Positions 8,338-17,722 are shown, numbered from the stretch's first letter. The stretch is 64,000 nt of DNA from JBJGXI01 sp045635475 (GCF_045635475.1 NZ_JBJGXI010000007.1:1-64000); one strand, 5' to 3'. The notes: generated by a model from the letters alone, not told the origin. Numbers and translations are program-made.

Positions 8338-10203
8338 ATGATTGATTCGTTTCTTTTAGAATTTATGATTATTGGCGTACTTGGGGTCGGATCTCAATGG
8401 ATTTCTTGGCGACTACGGCTACCAGCTATCGTTGTGATGTCGATTGCGGGACTGTTATCCGGCCCAATCTTTCATATAATAAATCCAGAACAGGATTTTG
8501 GAGAACTGTATCGTCCATTTATTTCTGTCGCGGTTGCTATCATATTATTTGAAGGTAGCTTAAACCTTGATATAAAAGAGATTCGTGGATTAGGACGACC
8601 TGTCATGCGTATCGTTACTTTTGGTGCTTCGATCAGTTGGGTGCTCGGTTCACTTGCGGCCCATTATGTAGCGGGCTTGTCATGGGCGGTATCTTTTGTG
8701 ATCGGTGCCATTTTAATCGTTACAGGACCTACCGTAATTCTTCCCTTGTTAAGGCAATCCAAACTAAAGCCGCGGCCTGCAAAAATACTCAAGTGGGAAG
8801 GTATAATCGTTGATCCATTTGGCGCATTATTAGCTGTATTTGCTTTTGAAGCGATCGTATTTATGCTTGGTGATGGTGGAAGTGGTGTCTCCTTACTTAT
8901 TTTCTGTCTTGGTGCTGTGTTTGCGGTAATACTAGGAGTTGTTTTTGGAAAAGCAATTGGCTGGATGTTTGAAGCGGGACATATGCCAGAATTTCTAAAA
9001 TCACCTTCCATGTTTATTGCAGTTATTGCATGTTTTGCATTAGCTGATGAGGTTGCGCACGAAACTGGACTTCTAGCTGTGACTGCAATGGGAATGAAGC
9101 TTGCTAATATGCGGATTGCATCAATCCAAGATATGCGCCATTTTAAAGAAAATATCTCGATGCTGCTAACATCTGCTATATTTGTGATGCTAACAGCTTC
9201 GTTAACAAGGGATACGTTAGTTGATGTATTTCAAGTAGAAATTATCGGATTTGTACTGTTAATGTTATTTATCGTAAGGCCGTTATCGATCTTTTTATCA
9301 ACCTTTGGTACAGACTTAACGAACCGGGAAAAGCTATTAGTAGGTTGGATTGCGCCTAGAGGGATCGTGGCACTAACTGTAGCAAGTTATTTCGCATCTG
9401 TGTTGCTAGAAGAAGGTTTTGGTGATGCTGCGATTATCACATCATTAACATTTGCACTCGTATTCTTCACAGTATGTGCGCACGGTTTTTCTATTGGGTG
9501 GCTAGCGAGGAAGTTAGATTTATCCTCGGAGGAACAACCGGGTATTTTAATGATAGGAAGTAATAGTTTTACGGTTGCTTTATCTCAACTGCTGAAGGAA
9601 GCTGAGATACCTAATTTAGTGACAGATTCTTCATGGCGTCGACTGTCCAGAGCAAGAAACGCTGGAATCAATTTTCATTATGGTGATATTCTATCGGAAA
9701 AAACAGAATATGGGCTCGATATGACACCTTATAATTACTTGTTGGCAGCAACGGAGAACGACTCTTATAACAGTCTAGTCTGTACAACATTTGTTCCGGA
9801 ATTCGGTAGAAGTAATGTGTATAAAATTAATACACATGGTGCGAGTGATCAAGCAGATGATTTAGTATCGACAATCGGTGGGCGACTATTGTTCAGTAAA
9901 CAAGATACATTAGAATCACTGATTCATAAAATTGATGCAGGACATGTACTAAGAAAAACTAATATTACGAATCAATATACGTATGATCAATATATCGAAG
10001 AACGAGATCTACACACGATATTGTTGTTTATCGTGAAGCAATCCAAAAAAATCGAGTTCTTTGTCGACAACGAAACAGTGGAAGCAGAACCTGGTGATGT
10101 GGTTATTAGCTTAACGCCACCAAGTAAAGAATTTGATAAAATTCGTGCAAAGTTAGCTGAACAACGCGATGCAAAAGCGGATGAAACAAAAGAGGAGCAG
10201 TAA
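8338..10203 (+). CDS. CPA1-type Na+(K+)/H+ antiporter with cytosolic TrkA_N-like domain
   Basis: A 621-residue cation/proton antiporter. The first 400 residues are a dozen membrane segments of the NhaP/CPA1 fold, with the functional stretch IVTGPTVILPLL (an ion-binding Asp is usual here; this copy has Thr-Gly-Pro-Thr) and the later WIAPRGIVALTVAS motif. The C-terminal 220 residues are soluble and resemble a nucleotide-binding TrkA_N/RCK domain (GILMIGSNSFTVALSQLL onward) followed by a TrkA_C-like end. Role: pH, sodium or potassium homeostasis, fitting a salt-tolerant host. GGGGGAGAGGT precedes the ATG. It is monocistronic with its own terminator. Ion selectivity cannot be told. Confidence 0.86.
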   Translation: MIDSFLLEFMIIGVLGVGSQWISWRLRLPAIVVMSIAGLLSGPIFHIINPEQDFGELYRPFISVAVAIILFEGSLNLDIKEIRGLGRPVMRIVTFGASISWVLGSLAAHYVAGLSWAVSFVIGAILIVTGPTVILPLLRQSKLKPRPAKILKWEGIIVDPFGALLAVFAFEAIVFMLGDGGSGVSLLIFCLGAVFAVILGVVFGKAIGWMFEAGHMPEFLKSPSMFIAVIACFALADEVAHETGLLAVTAMGMKLANMRIASIQDMRHFKENISMLLTSAIFVMLTASLTRDTLVDVFQVEIIGFVLLMLFIVRPLSIFLSTFGTDLTNREKLLVGWIAPRGIVALTVASYFASVLLEEGFGDAAIITSLTFALVFFTVCAHGFSIGWLARKLDLSSEEQPGILMIGSNSFTVALSQLLKEAEIPNLVTDSSWRRLSRARNAGINFHYGDILSEKTEYGLDMTPYNYLLAATENDSYNSLVCTTFVPEFGRSNVYKINTHGASDQADDLVSTIGGRLLFSKQDTLESLIHKIDAGHVLRKTNITNQYTYDQYIEERDLHTILLFIVKQSKKIEFFVDNETVEAEPGDVVISLTPPSKEFDKIRAKLAEQRDAKADETKEEQ

Positions 10204-10231
10204 CCTAACTTAGGTTGTCTGCTCCTTTTTT
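10190..10231 (+). terminator. Terminator overlapping the antiporter stop codon
   Basis: AAAGAGGAGCAG at the gene's 3' end pairs with CTGCTCCTTTTTT; the inner part (AACCTAA/TTAGGTT) extends the stem. Confidence 0.85.
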
Positions 10232-10256
10232 GAAAGATAAGAGAGTCTGTGCATAT

Positions 10257-10455
10257 GTCTAGCTCCAAGCGTCAGAAACTAGGCGACTTCACGAACCGCC
10301 TTACGATAAGTCATCATGTATTCAAGTTTCATGGAAGGCCGACTAAAAGCGGACTTGTCGTCCAACGGCGACATACCCTTATGCGGGGGATGATTCCTTT
10401 ATCTCAGTCGACTCACTCCAGCTGCTAAGTTTCTAAGCGGGCTCCCTGAGCTTTT
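10257..10455 (+). repeat. Dispersed repeat R2, copy 1
   Basis: About 200 bp beginning TCTAGCTCCAAGCG, with GGCGACTTCACGAA, CGCCTTACGATAAGTCATCA, GGCGACATACCC, TGATTCCTTTATCT and TTTCTAAGCG landmarks. The same landmarks recur in order at 29222-29395 and, inverted, at 44168-44375. It contains no gene. Confidence 0.88.
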
Positions 10456-10465
10456 CTTATGCTAT

Positions 10466-10648
10466 TTAATCTTCAAAAGCATCTAACTGTTTATTCAACT
10501 CCGCTAACTGGTTTTCTATTTGTTCTAATTGTTTTTCGGCATTAGCTGTATTTCCACCAACAGAGTCTAACTTTTCTAAATCAGATTGAATACGAATATA
10601 GTCGGATTTTAATGAACGGATTTCATCTTCTATTTCTTGTTTTGTCAT
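10466..10648 (-). CDS. Small coiled-coil protein, SE1832 family-like
   Basis: A 60-residue, almost entirely helical and charged protein (MTKQEIEDEIRSLKSDYIRI onward) with heptad spacing of Leu/Ile across its length and a single Gly-Gly break near residue 31. The pattern fits the SE1832 family of short Bacillota proteins of unknown function. AAGGAGTGTTGAACA gives a strong start. It lies between an R2 repeat and a divergent acetyltransferase gene. Cytosolic; no catalytic residues expected. Confidence 0.8.
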   Translation of the reverse strand: MTKQEIEDEIRSLKSDYIRIQSDLEKLDSVGGNTANAEKQLEQIENQLAELNKQLDAFED

Positions 10649-10781
10649 TGTTCAACACTCCTTTAAATAAACTGTAGCCAAAACATGCGTAGTAAGTCAA
10701 GAAAACCAAAAATAACCCTTGTCGAATGATGATAAAAAACGTAATATAGGATTACTTTATCAAGGAACAGGGGGCATTTAG

Positions 10782-11639
10782 ATGGAAGTTGTTCGAATCA
10801 GTGATCCAAAAGCGTATCTTAAATTAGTTGAAACAATGTTATTGAAAAAAGAAGCGAGCAATAACTTACCTTTAGGGATTGTGAATCGGATAGTGGGTAG
10901 CAAGGAGAACGCAGTAGATCAAAACCACCCATACTTCGGTATCGTAAAAGAAAAAGGAGAAGCGGTTTATGCATTTATGCAAACACCACCACATAATTTG
11001 ATTTTGGCTGATGTAGATAATCTACCTTCTAGCACAATACAAAGTATAGCTGAGCATCTGTATAACGAAGAGGTCATGCTACCTGGAGTAATCGGCCCTA
11101 GTAGGCTTGCCCAGCAGTTTGTAGATAGCTGGAAACAGTTAACAAAGGTGGAGACATCGATTGAAATGGAACAATTCGTTTATCGACTAGATCAGCTAAT
11201 TGAGCCCCCTATAGTTGAAGGTGAATTAGTAAAGGCGTCTGACGCGAATAGTAAGTTAATCGCTAAGTGGCTGATAGCATTCGGAGAAGAAGCGCATGTG
11301 CCGACCACTACTGAACAAGCGGAGCAAATGGCAGCACGTTTCATTGAAGTACAATCTGTATACCTCTGGAAAGTAAATGGAACATACGTCTCGATGGTGA
11401 ATCAATCCCGAAAATCAAAGCATGGGGCATCGATTAACGCAGTTTATACACCAAATGAATATAAAGGAAATGGATATGCTACGGCGAGTGTGGCAGAACT
11501 GTCTAAGAGATTATTACAACAGGGAAATCAATTCTGCAGTCTGTTTGCTGATGCAGATAATCCAATATCTAATCATATTTATAAGAAGATGGGTTATCGT
11601 GTTGTTAGTGATTCAACTGTTTATAATTTAAAATCATAA
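10782..11639 (+). CDS. GNAT family N-acetyltransferase
   Basis: A 285-residue protein with a GNAT fold in its C-terminal half. ASINAVYTPNEYKGNGYATA (about 219-238) holds the acetyl-CoA loop, and SNHIYKKMGYRVVSDSTVY near the end is the usual closing strand. The N-terminal 130 residues form a separate, less conserved domain, as in two-domain GNAT proteins of Bacillota. CAGGGGGCATTTAG precedes the ATG. Substrate unknown. It is monocistronic, with a terminator about 20 bp downstream. Confidence 0.85.
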   Translation: MEVVRISDPKAYLKLVETMLLKKEASNNLPLGIVNRIVGSKENAVDQNHPYFGIVKEKGEAVYAFMQTPPHNLILADVDNLPSSTIQSIAEHLYNEEVMLPGVIGPSRLAQQFVDSWKQLTKVETSIEMEQFVYRLDQLIEPPIVEGELVKASDANSKLIAKWLIAFGEEAHVPTTTEQAEQMAARFIEVQSVYLWKVNGTYVSMVNQSRKSKHGASINAVYTPNEYKGNGYATASVAELSKRLLQQGNQFCSLFADADNPISNHIYKKMGYRVVSDSTVYNLKS

Positions 11640-11945
11640 CTGATATACAGACGGCATAGGCTAATTCCTAGAGACAAGGAGTTAGTCTTTTTGAATCTTT
11701 TTAATAAAAATGGGCACAGTACAAACGTGTGATTCATTAAATAAAGAGTATTTACAACTTATTGGAAGTATATAAGCCTATATCTAACCATATGGCTAAC
11801 ATATTAGAACGTTGATTTAAAATGGATATTAATTAAGCCAAATCACAAAATACACTATTTGTACAATCCAAAATATGTTAGTAACATTATAAGTGTCTAT
11901 TTTATCGAACACGTTTTTCATCCTGAAAGAGGAGGAAACAATTCA
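11640..11945. other. Intergenic region before TRAP operon
   Basis: Holds the terminator of the acetyltransferase gene (11659-11692) and an A+T-rich leader to the TRAP genes. ATCTAACCATATGGCTAACAT near 11790 is a short imperfect palindrome that could be an operator. I see no other feature. Confidence 0.4.
11659..11692 (+). terminator. Terminator of GNAT gene
   Basis: GGCTAATTCCT and AGGAGTTAGTC form an 11-bp stem with two G-U pairs, followed by TTTTTG. Confidence 0.75.
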
Positions 11946-12527
11946 TTGAATATTTTAGGTTTTTTTAAAAAATCACTAGATATAGTTGATAAAGCTGTTA
12001 TGAAATTAGAAGAATTTATTTTAAGTTTTTCTGTAATTCTGATTTCCATTATGATTATCGGAAACGTTATTGCACGTGAAATTTTTGGTTCAAATATCTT
12101 TATTTTTCATTTAGAAGTAAGTAAGTTCGCCATTGTTATTGCAACTTTTATGGGCATTGCTTATGTTGCTAGAAAAGGAAGACATATAAGTATGTCAGCA
12201 TTCTACGATTTTGCCCCATTTAAAGGCAGGAAAATTATGATGATTGCAATCAATTTTATTACAGCTATCGCCATGTTCTTTTTAGCCTACCACTCCTATT
12301 TATATGTACTATCTGAAGCGAAATATGGTGCGGTAACATCCAATTTACAGGTGCCTGTATGGGTAATGGTAATGTTCATTCCTCTTGGTTTCCTAATGGC
12401 AGGTATTCAGTACCTTCGGAATACGTGGATCAATATAAGAGTGAAGGACAAGGTATATTTGGGAATTGATGCAGTTGATTATAATGATAAAGATAAAAAA
12501 GAATTGGCAGATGAAATTCATGTGTAA
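11946..12527 (+). CDS. TRAP transporter small permease (DctQ-like)
   Basis: A 193-residue membrane protein with four predicted membrane segments, the small subunit of a tripartite ATP-independent periplasmic-type transporter. The family stretch is FAIVIATFMGIAYVARKGRH (about 60-79), followed by SMSAFYDFAP. The TTG at 11946 is chosen because AGAGGAGGAAAC lies about 9 nt upstream; the longer upstream frame has no ribosome site. First gene of a dctQ-dctM-dctP operon, 36 bp before dctM. It stabilises the large permease in the membrane. Confidence 0.88.
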   Translation: MNILGFFKKSLDIVDKAVMKLEEFILSFSVILISIMIIGNVIAREIFGSNIFIFHLEVSKFAIVIATFMGIAYVARKGRHISMSAFYDFAPFKGRKIMMIAINFITAIAMFFLAYHSYLYVLSEAKYGAVTSNLQVPVWVMVMFIPLGFLMAGIQYLRNTWINIRVKDKVYLGIDAVDYNDKDKKELADEIHV

Positions 12528-12563
12528 GATGAATAAAAATTACATACGAGAAAGGAACCAATT

Positions 12564-13832
12564 ATGTTATTAACATTAATAGCAATTATGATTGTTCTAT
12601 TGTTATTGAATTTCCCAATGATGATTCCGTTAATTGTAGCACCGGTGATTATTGTTTCAATTTACTATCCAGATATGGGATTGACGTTAGTATTGGATCA
12701 ATTAATGACCGGTATTGAATCACCAGTTCTCCTATGTGTGCCTTTATTCATCTTTGCGGCAGACATTATGACATCGGGAAGAACTTCTAATAAACTATTA
12801 GATTTCATTGGTGCCTTTGTTGGGCACATTCGAGGTGGCTATGCGGTAACAACAGCTGCTGCTTGTACGTTATTTGGTGCTATATCAGGGTCTACCCAAG
12901 CCACTGTAGTAGCAATCGGTCGTCCAATGCGCGAGAGATTACTGAAAGTTGGATACAAAGATTCTAGTGCCATTGCACTCATTATTAACTCAAGTGATGT
13001 AGCTTTGTTAATCCCACCTAGTATAGGGATGATTATCTATGCATTAGCTGCAGATGGTGTATCAGTAGGTAAACTATTTATTGCAGGTATCATACCAGGG
13101 TGCATCATTTTCTTAAGTTTTGCTACCTATAGTTATTTTTACGCTCGAATAAAAAATATTCCATTAGCAGACCGTGTTAATTGGCCAGATCGATTAAAAG
13201 TAACAGCGAAAGCACTACTTCCTTTAGGTTTCCCTGTATTAATTATTGGTGGGATTTATAAAGGTTGGTTTACGCCGGTTGAAGCAGCGGGTATTTCGGT
13301 ATTGTATGCTTTTATTTTAGAATTTGTTATTTATCGGTCTATTCACATTAAGGAATTACCCAAAATTGCATTATCAACAGGACTTGTTACATCTGCGGTA
13401 TTTGTATTGGTTGCTGGTGGGCAGGCATTCACTTGGGTTCTTGGTTATGCACAGATTCCACAGCAAATTACAGAAGCTGTATTAGGCTCTGATCCTAGCG
13501 GTTGGTATGTATTGTTAATGGTAAGTATATTCTTCTTTGTCGGCTGTATGTTTGTCGACCCAATTGTAGTTATTTTAGTACTAACACCTATTTTTGCACC
13601 AGCAGCAACAGCCGCAGGTGTTGATCCTATTCATTTAGGAATAATCATTACATTCCAAGCAGCATTGGGTTCAGCAACACCACCATTTGGGGTCGATATA
13701 TTTACCGCGAGTGCTGTATTTAACAAATCATATTTAGATGTTATTCGGGGGACTCCTCCGTTCATCATTATGTTACTTATTATCGGAGTACTGTTAATTG
13801 TATTCCCACAACTATCGTTAGCGCTTATTTAA
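12564..13832 (+). CDS. TRAP transporter large permease (DctM-like)
   Basis: A 422-residue polytopic protein with about 12 membrane segments, the ion-coupled translocation subunit. Typical motifs are VPLFIFAADIMTSGRTSNKL, GAISGSTQATVVAIG, LIPPSIGMIIYAL and, near the end, LGSATPPFGVDIF, which line the substrate and sodium sites in the family. GAAAGGAACCAATT precedes the ATG. The downstream gene gives the extracytoplasmic binding lipoprotein. Substrate is likely a carboxylate or sulfonate, not decidable here. Confidence 0.93.
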   Translation: MLLTLIAIMIVLLLLNFPMMIPLIVAPVIIVSIYYPDMGLTLVLDQLMTGIESPVLLCVPLFIFAADIMTSGRTSNKLLDFIGAFVGHIRGGYAVTTAAACTLFGAISGSTQATVVAIGRPMRERLLKVGYKDSSAIALIINSSDVALLIPPSIGMIIYALAADGVSVGKLFIAGIIPGCIIFLSFATYSYFYARIKNIPLADRVNWPDRLKVTAKALLPLGFPVLIIGGIYKGWFTPVEAAGISVLYAFILEFVIYRSIHIKELPKIALSTGLVTSAVFVLVAGGQAFTWVLGYAQIPQQITEAVLGSDPSGWYVLLMVSIFFFVGCMFVDPIVVILVLTPIFAPAATAAGVDPIHLGIIITFQAALGSATPPFGVDIFTASAVFNKSYLDVIRGTPPFIIMLLIIGVLLIVFPQLSLALI

Positions 13833-13843
13833 TTTGTTAAGTA

Positions 13844-13865
13844 GATTCTCACATTTTCGAGAATC
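13844..13865 (+). other. Intercistronic hairpin between dctM and dctP
   Basis: GATTCTC and GAGAATC pair around an 8-nt loop, without a U-tract. Such hairpins between permease and binding-protein genes often stabilise the downstream message or give differential expression; this is inference. Confidence 0.45.
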
Positions 13866-13908
13866 CTTATATATATCAATTTTTAAAATTACTTAGGGGG
13901 TAATTACT

Positions 13909-15048
13909 ATTTTTAACAAAAAGTCAATTTTAGCATTGCTTTTCGTCTTAATGTTAAGTTTGTTTCTAGCTGCATGTGGTGGCGAAACAGAAGAACCAGA
14001 AGAGAATTCAGATGAACCTGCCAATGATGAACCTGCAAACGAAGATACAGAAAATGCTGCAGGTGAAAATGAAGGTGAAACAGCTGGAGCTGACATCGAA
14101 GAAGCTGAATGGAAATTTATCACAGAAGAACTTGATGGTCAAGTACAGTATGAGTACGCAGAAGAATTTGCTAAGCGTATTAGTGAAAAAACTGGCGGCA
14201 AAATTACTGTAACACCATATGAATATGGTGGTCTTGGTAGTGAAGTTGACCAAGTGAAATCATTACAACAAGGTGCAGTACAGTTAGCGGTTATGTCACC
14301 TGGTTTCACTGGTAACATGGTTAAAGAAGGACAAATCTTTGCTTTACACTATTTGTTCCCAAGTGATCAAAGAGCAACACAAGATATCTTAAATACAAGT
14401 GAAGCAATTAACACGGATTTACGTGCAAGATACGAAGAATATGATATTTCACCACTTGGTTTCTGGACAGAAGGTGCTATGGCTTGGACAAGTAACGTTG
14501 GAATTGAAGAGCCTGCAGATTTTGAAGGTCTGAAAATGCGTGTGCAAGAATCTCCATTAATGATTAAATCATACGAAGCATATGGAGCTGCTCCACAATC
14601 ATTAAGTTGGGGTGAGTTATATACTGGTCTAGAACGTGGAACTGTTGAAGGTCAAGAAAATCCAATTTTCTTTATCTATGATGCTAAATTCCACGAAGTT
14701 CAAGACACAATGACTATTTCTAATCACAACAACTATGTTGCGATGACAACTGCTAATACATCTTGGTACAATGGTCTTTCTGATAACTTGAAAAAGATTG
14801 TTGATGAAACGATAGCAGATATGCAAGATTGGGTATTTGATAAGCAAACAGAATTAAATAATCAATTCCTTGAAGAAATGAAAGCTAATGAAGAATATCC
14901 AACTGAAATTATTGAACTAACTGAAGAACAACGTGCAGCATTTGAAGAACTTGCTGTAGATGTTCGCGAATTCTATCGTACTGACGTTTCAACTGTAGAT
15001 GGAGCTATTCTAGATAAACTAGAAGGCGAAATTGAAGCAGCAGAATAA
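13909..15048 (+). CDS. TRAP transporter substrate-binding lipoprotein (DctP-like), apparent ATT start
   Basis: A 379-residue solute-binding lipoprotein. Reading from ATT at 13909 gives MFNKKSILALLFVLMLSLFL followed by the lipobox Ala-Ala-Cys, a complete lipoprotein signal with Lys-Lys n-region. The mature start is an acidic linker rich in Glu, Asn and Pro. The DctP fold follows, with FEGLKMRVQESPLM and LERGTVEGQENP, the latter containing the family's ligand region. AGGGGG at 13895-13900 is 8 nt upstream of the ATT. An in-frame TAG at 13894 closes the frame above, and the only conventional start in the signal is TTG at 13936, which would delete the positive n-region. It collects substrate for the DctQM permease. 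Confidence 0.85.
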   Translation: MFNKKSILALLFVLMLSLFLAACGGETEEPEENSDEPANDEPANEDTENAAGENEGETAGADIEEAEWKFITEELDGQVQYEYAEEFAKRISEKTGGKITVTPYEYGGLGSEVDQVKSLQQGAVQLAVMSPGFTGNMVKEGQIFALHYLFPSDQRATQDILNTSEAINTDLRARYEEYDISPLGFWTEGAMAWTSNVGIEEPADFEGLKMRVQESPLMIKSYEAYGAAPQSLSWGELYTGLERGTVEGQENPIFFIYDAKFHEVQDTMTISNHNNYVAMTTANTSWYNGLSDNLKKIVDETIADMQDWVFDKQTELNNQFLEEMKANEEYPTEIIELTEEQRAAFEELAVDVREFYRTDVSTVDGAILDKLEGEIEAAE

Positions 15049-15120
15049 TTGTAGAAAAAAAGGCTGTCCTAAGGGTAACGGGTTCAGTTCTAGGATAGAA
15101 AACAATAAATAACACACCAA

Positions 15121-15162
15121 ATAGGAGTACAATTCGTACAGCGTTTTGTATTCCTATTTTTA
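15121..15162 (+). terminator. Terminator of the TRAP operon
   Basis: ATAGGAGTACAA pairs with TTGTATTCCTAT (one mismatch), followed by TTTTTATTG. The stretch 15049-15420 holds this hairpin and otherwise A+T-rich sequence with no recognised gene. Confidence 0.7.
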
Positions 15163-15421
15163 TTGATATAACAACATTTATTATATATTAACACCTAATT
15201 TAACATGATAAATCGCAACCTTTTTAGCAAAGAAACATAGAATTGTGTACAACGTGAAATTAGAGTGCTAAAACGATTGTTAAAAGCTATTTTATTTCAA
15301 CTGTGATATGTGCTGCTAATAATGATTTGTTCTATTTTCGAGAAAGGTTTTCTGGTATTTTATGTTAAAATATAGATAAAGAAACAGTAAGAATACTCGG
15401 GTATTTATAAGGAGAATAAAC

Positions 15422-15574
15422 ATGCTTAATTATCTTTTTGATGCTATATTGCCCATACTAACAGTTCTTTTTTTGTATAGGATAATAGAAAGAAAAAACG
15501 AAATGGAGATAAAGGAAAAGATAACATACTACATTTTTCTATTTATATTTTTATTCATCATGAACATTTTCTAA
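15422..15574 (+). CDS. Small membrane protein, two predicted TM segments
   Basis: A 50-residue reading frame with a good ribosome site (AAGGAGAATAAAC) and ATG. Residues 3-20 (NYLFDAILPILTVLFLYR) and 36-50 (TYYIFLFIFLFIMNIF region) are hydrophobic, separated by a charged loop. The stop codon lies 7 bp before the left end of the IS element, so the gene may have been longer before insertion or may end naturally. No family recognised. Confidence 0.5.
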   Translation: MLNYLFDAILPILTVLFLYRIIERKNEMEIKEKITYYIFLFIFLFIMNIF

Positions 15575-15581
15575 ATATTTT

Positions 15582-17122
15582 CACTAGCGTTGCATAAAAA
15601 ATAAAAAGTTATGTCAAACAACAAGTTTTCGTGCTCGGTATATTTTACTGAATTTTCAGATATAATATTTTTCATTTTTAAGAAAAAAAGACAATAGGGC
15701 TTTAAAAGTAGTCCTTTATCCATTTTTTTACAGTTATTCAATTGATTGGATCGTAAGTCAGATAATTCAAATGAGAAACATGCCCCGTTTCATATTGCGT
15801 TAAGGTTTCTTCAAAGATACGTTGGTGAGAGAGCTTTCGGCGACCATCGGATGATCGATCTGGTTCCTTGATTAATTCTGAAATAAAGGTTTCAAGTTTC
15901 TTGGACCAGCAGTCACCAATCCATCATTTCCAGTAATGTGCCTCTATATCCTAATTTATGCTTTATTAAAAGCGTTAAGCAGAACACAATCATTGCAATG
16001 TAAATCTGGTTGAATACAGCATTTTGGCTTTTACCATAAAGCTTTTTCAAGACCAAATGTTGCTTTACCCATTTGAAAAACAATTCAATTTGCCAGCGTG
16101 TTCGGTAGAGGTCACTAATTTCCTGTGCACTTATTTTTGCGTCATTACACACAATGGAAATGTTGTTTCCTTCGCTATCTACTGTTTCTATTAAGCGTAG
16201 AGGATGTTTCATCTTACCAATCCTCACGATAGCATCTCGAAGGATAGACGAGGAAGGATCAACTCTTAATTCTTCTATCACATGTACAACCGTATTCGTT
16301 TTGATTCGAGTCACAAATCGAATCCCTATTGCACAATAGAAATCAAACTTTTCGAAGTTGAAATAACCTCTGTCAAATACGTGAAGCGCATTTTTATCTA
16401 GCACAATCAATGCATCCAACTGTGTTTCGTCTGCCGGTCTAGCTGGCGTAATGATGACATCGTTTGGGAAAGTCTCACCATTACAAAAGACTACAGATGT
16501 GTGCATTTTAACCCCTGATTTTGTATCTCGAAAATCTGCCCACTCATATTGACTAAGACACATGGAAAGTGTCGATGAATCAATTAAATGAATCTTTCCA
16601 AGTGATTTTTCAGCTTTTTTGGGACCTAGTATTTGATGTAGCTTTTGAATCAAATGATGCATGATAACTTGGAATATTTCAGGTGGTAACTCACTAAACT
16701 TTCTGGAAAGTTGGGATTTACTGATACTCTCAATACCTACTTGTCTTTGTACCGTTTTTTTTACGTTTCACATTTTCACTTACTCGTCGTAAACTAGGCA
16801 GTCCTTTTAGCTGGGCTTGGATAAAAAGCCTTGTAAACGTTAGTACATCTAACTTTTTAACATATTTGTCAATCTCAGCATGATCAATCATTTTTTGAAT
16901 AACTTTCGAATCTAATGGATGAATGTATTCCTTGAATACAGTTTTTATGGTATTATTGTCCATGGATGTATTCTCCTTATAATTAGGGATTTAGACAGGA
17001 CTACCATACCCTAATTTTAAGGTTTTTTTGTGCATTTTTATAGCTAAAATTTCCAATATTCCCAATCTTCTAACGATTTTTATTCCTTGACTTTTGCTTA
17101 GAAAGTTTATGCAACGCTAGTG
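15582..17122 (-). mobile_element. IS4-family insertion sequence, 1541 bp, inactivated
   Basis: The element is bounded by perfect 17-bp inverted ends: CACTAGCGTTGCATAAA at 15582-15598 and its complement at 17106-17122. Inside is one minus-strand transposase gene with two frameshifts. No convincing target duplication is visible next to the ends. The length and the YREK-type transposase fit the IS4 family. Confidence 0.9.
15738..16963 (-). pseudogene. IS4-family DDE transposase, two frameshifts
   Basis: The coding sequence runs from ATG at 16963 to TGA at 15738 but needs two frame changes. The first is at an A8 run (plus-strand T8 near 16755-16762); with seven As the frame continues as KTVQRQVGIESISKSQLSRK. 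The second is near 15915, after LLEMMDW. The next frame carries IGDCWSKKLETFISELIKEP to the C-terminus. The middle piece holds the DDE core: IHLIDSSTLSM (first Asp), VFDRGYFNFEKF (second Asp) and YRTRWQIELFFKWVKQH, the Y-R-E-K signature with the catalytic Glu. Likely dead; a programmed shift at the A-run is less likely, since a second break exists. Confidence 0.85.
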
Positions 17123-17162
17123 AGGAAATTATAAAAATAAACAGTTGTGGATATCTTGCTGA

Positions 17163-17450
17163 GTTATTTAGCCACGTCCAGCTCCGAGCGCCAGCGACTA
17201 GCGAGACTTCCCTCACCTCATGACACGATAAGTCAACATCGGTTCACTTTGTTCACCGTGTTTCCTTTATCTCCTCGAAAATATAGAACAATTTTCTTCG
17301 TGCGAGATAAAGCTTCGAAGCCTACTCTGGTCCTACGGTTCAGTCCAAATGTTTTCGGTGGGGCGAGTAATCGCAGTCCCAGTCCGTACGTCGCTAACCG
17401 GCGCTCTGCGCTTTTGTTCCTTTCTTTTCTAGCAAGTCCAAAGAGGAAAC
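17163..17450 (+). repeat. Dispersed repeat R3, longest copy
   Basis: Begins GTCCAGCTCCGAGCGCCAGC, with CGATAAGTCAACATC, TCCTTTATCTCC, CAGTCCAAATGTTTTCGG, TAATCGCAGTCCCAGTCC, GTACGTCGCTAACCGGCG and GCTCTGCGCTTTTGTTC. The start resembles R2, so R2 and R3 may be one superfamily. Other, shorter R3 pieces are at 20190, 37335, 40800, 50058 and 60450. It lies just right of the IS element. Confidence 0.75.
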
Positions 17451-17722
17451 ATCTCATGATTTTGTTATCTACTCTACATGTGAAGTTTAGACGTAGTTTA
17501 AATAATTAAAGGTGTCAAAATGCTTACCCACTTATGTCTGGTGGAAAGTAAGTCCAGTTGGTTTTGCAGTTCTTAGTACATACGTGCACACCGAGGGTAC
17601 ACGTAATAATGGAAACACGCAGGAAAGTTTACAAAAATAGATCGGAAGTACAAGTATATTACTGTTCCTATGGCGTCCCTCTTATCATCGAACAATTCAA
17701 ATGTAGAAAGGATCCCAGAGCA
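17451..17722. other. Intergenic, no recognised feature
   Basis: Between the R3 copy and the 3' end of the AI-2E permease gene. I see no convincing gene, terminator or repeat here. Confidence 0.4.

Noticed and set aside
8664..9011. Minus-strand frame of 115 residues inside the antiporter gene
   Set aside because: A shadow of the strongly coding plus strand, with composition typical of antisense to membrane protein codons.
15100..15420. A further gene between the TRAP operon and the IS element
   Set aside because: Only the 50-residue frame at 15422 has a ribosome site; the rest is A+T-rich with a terminator.
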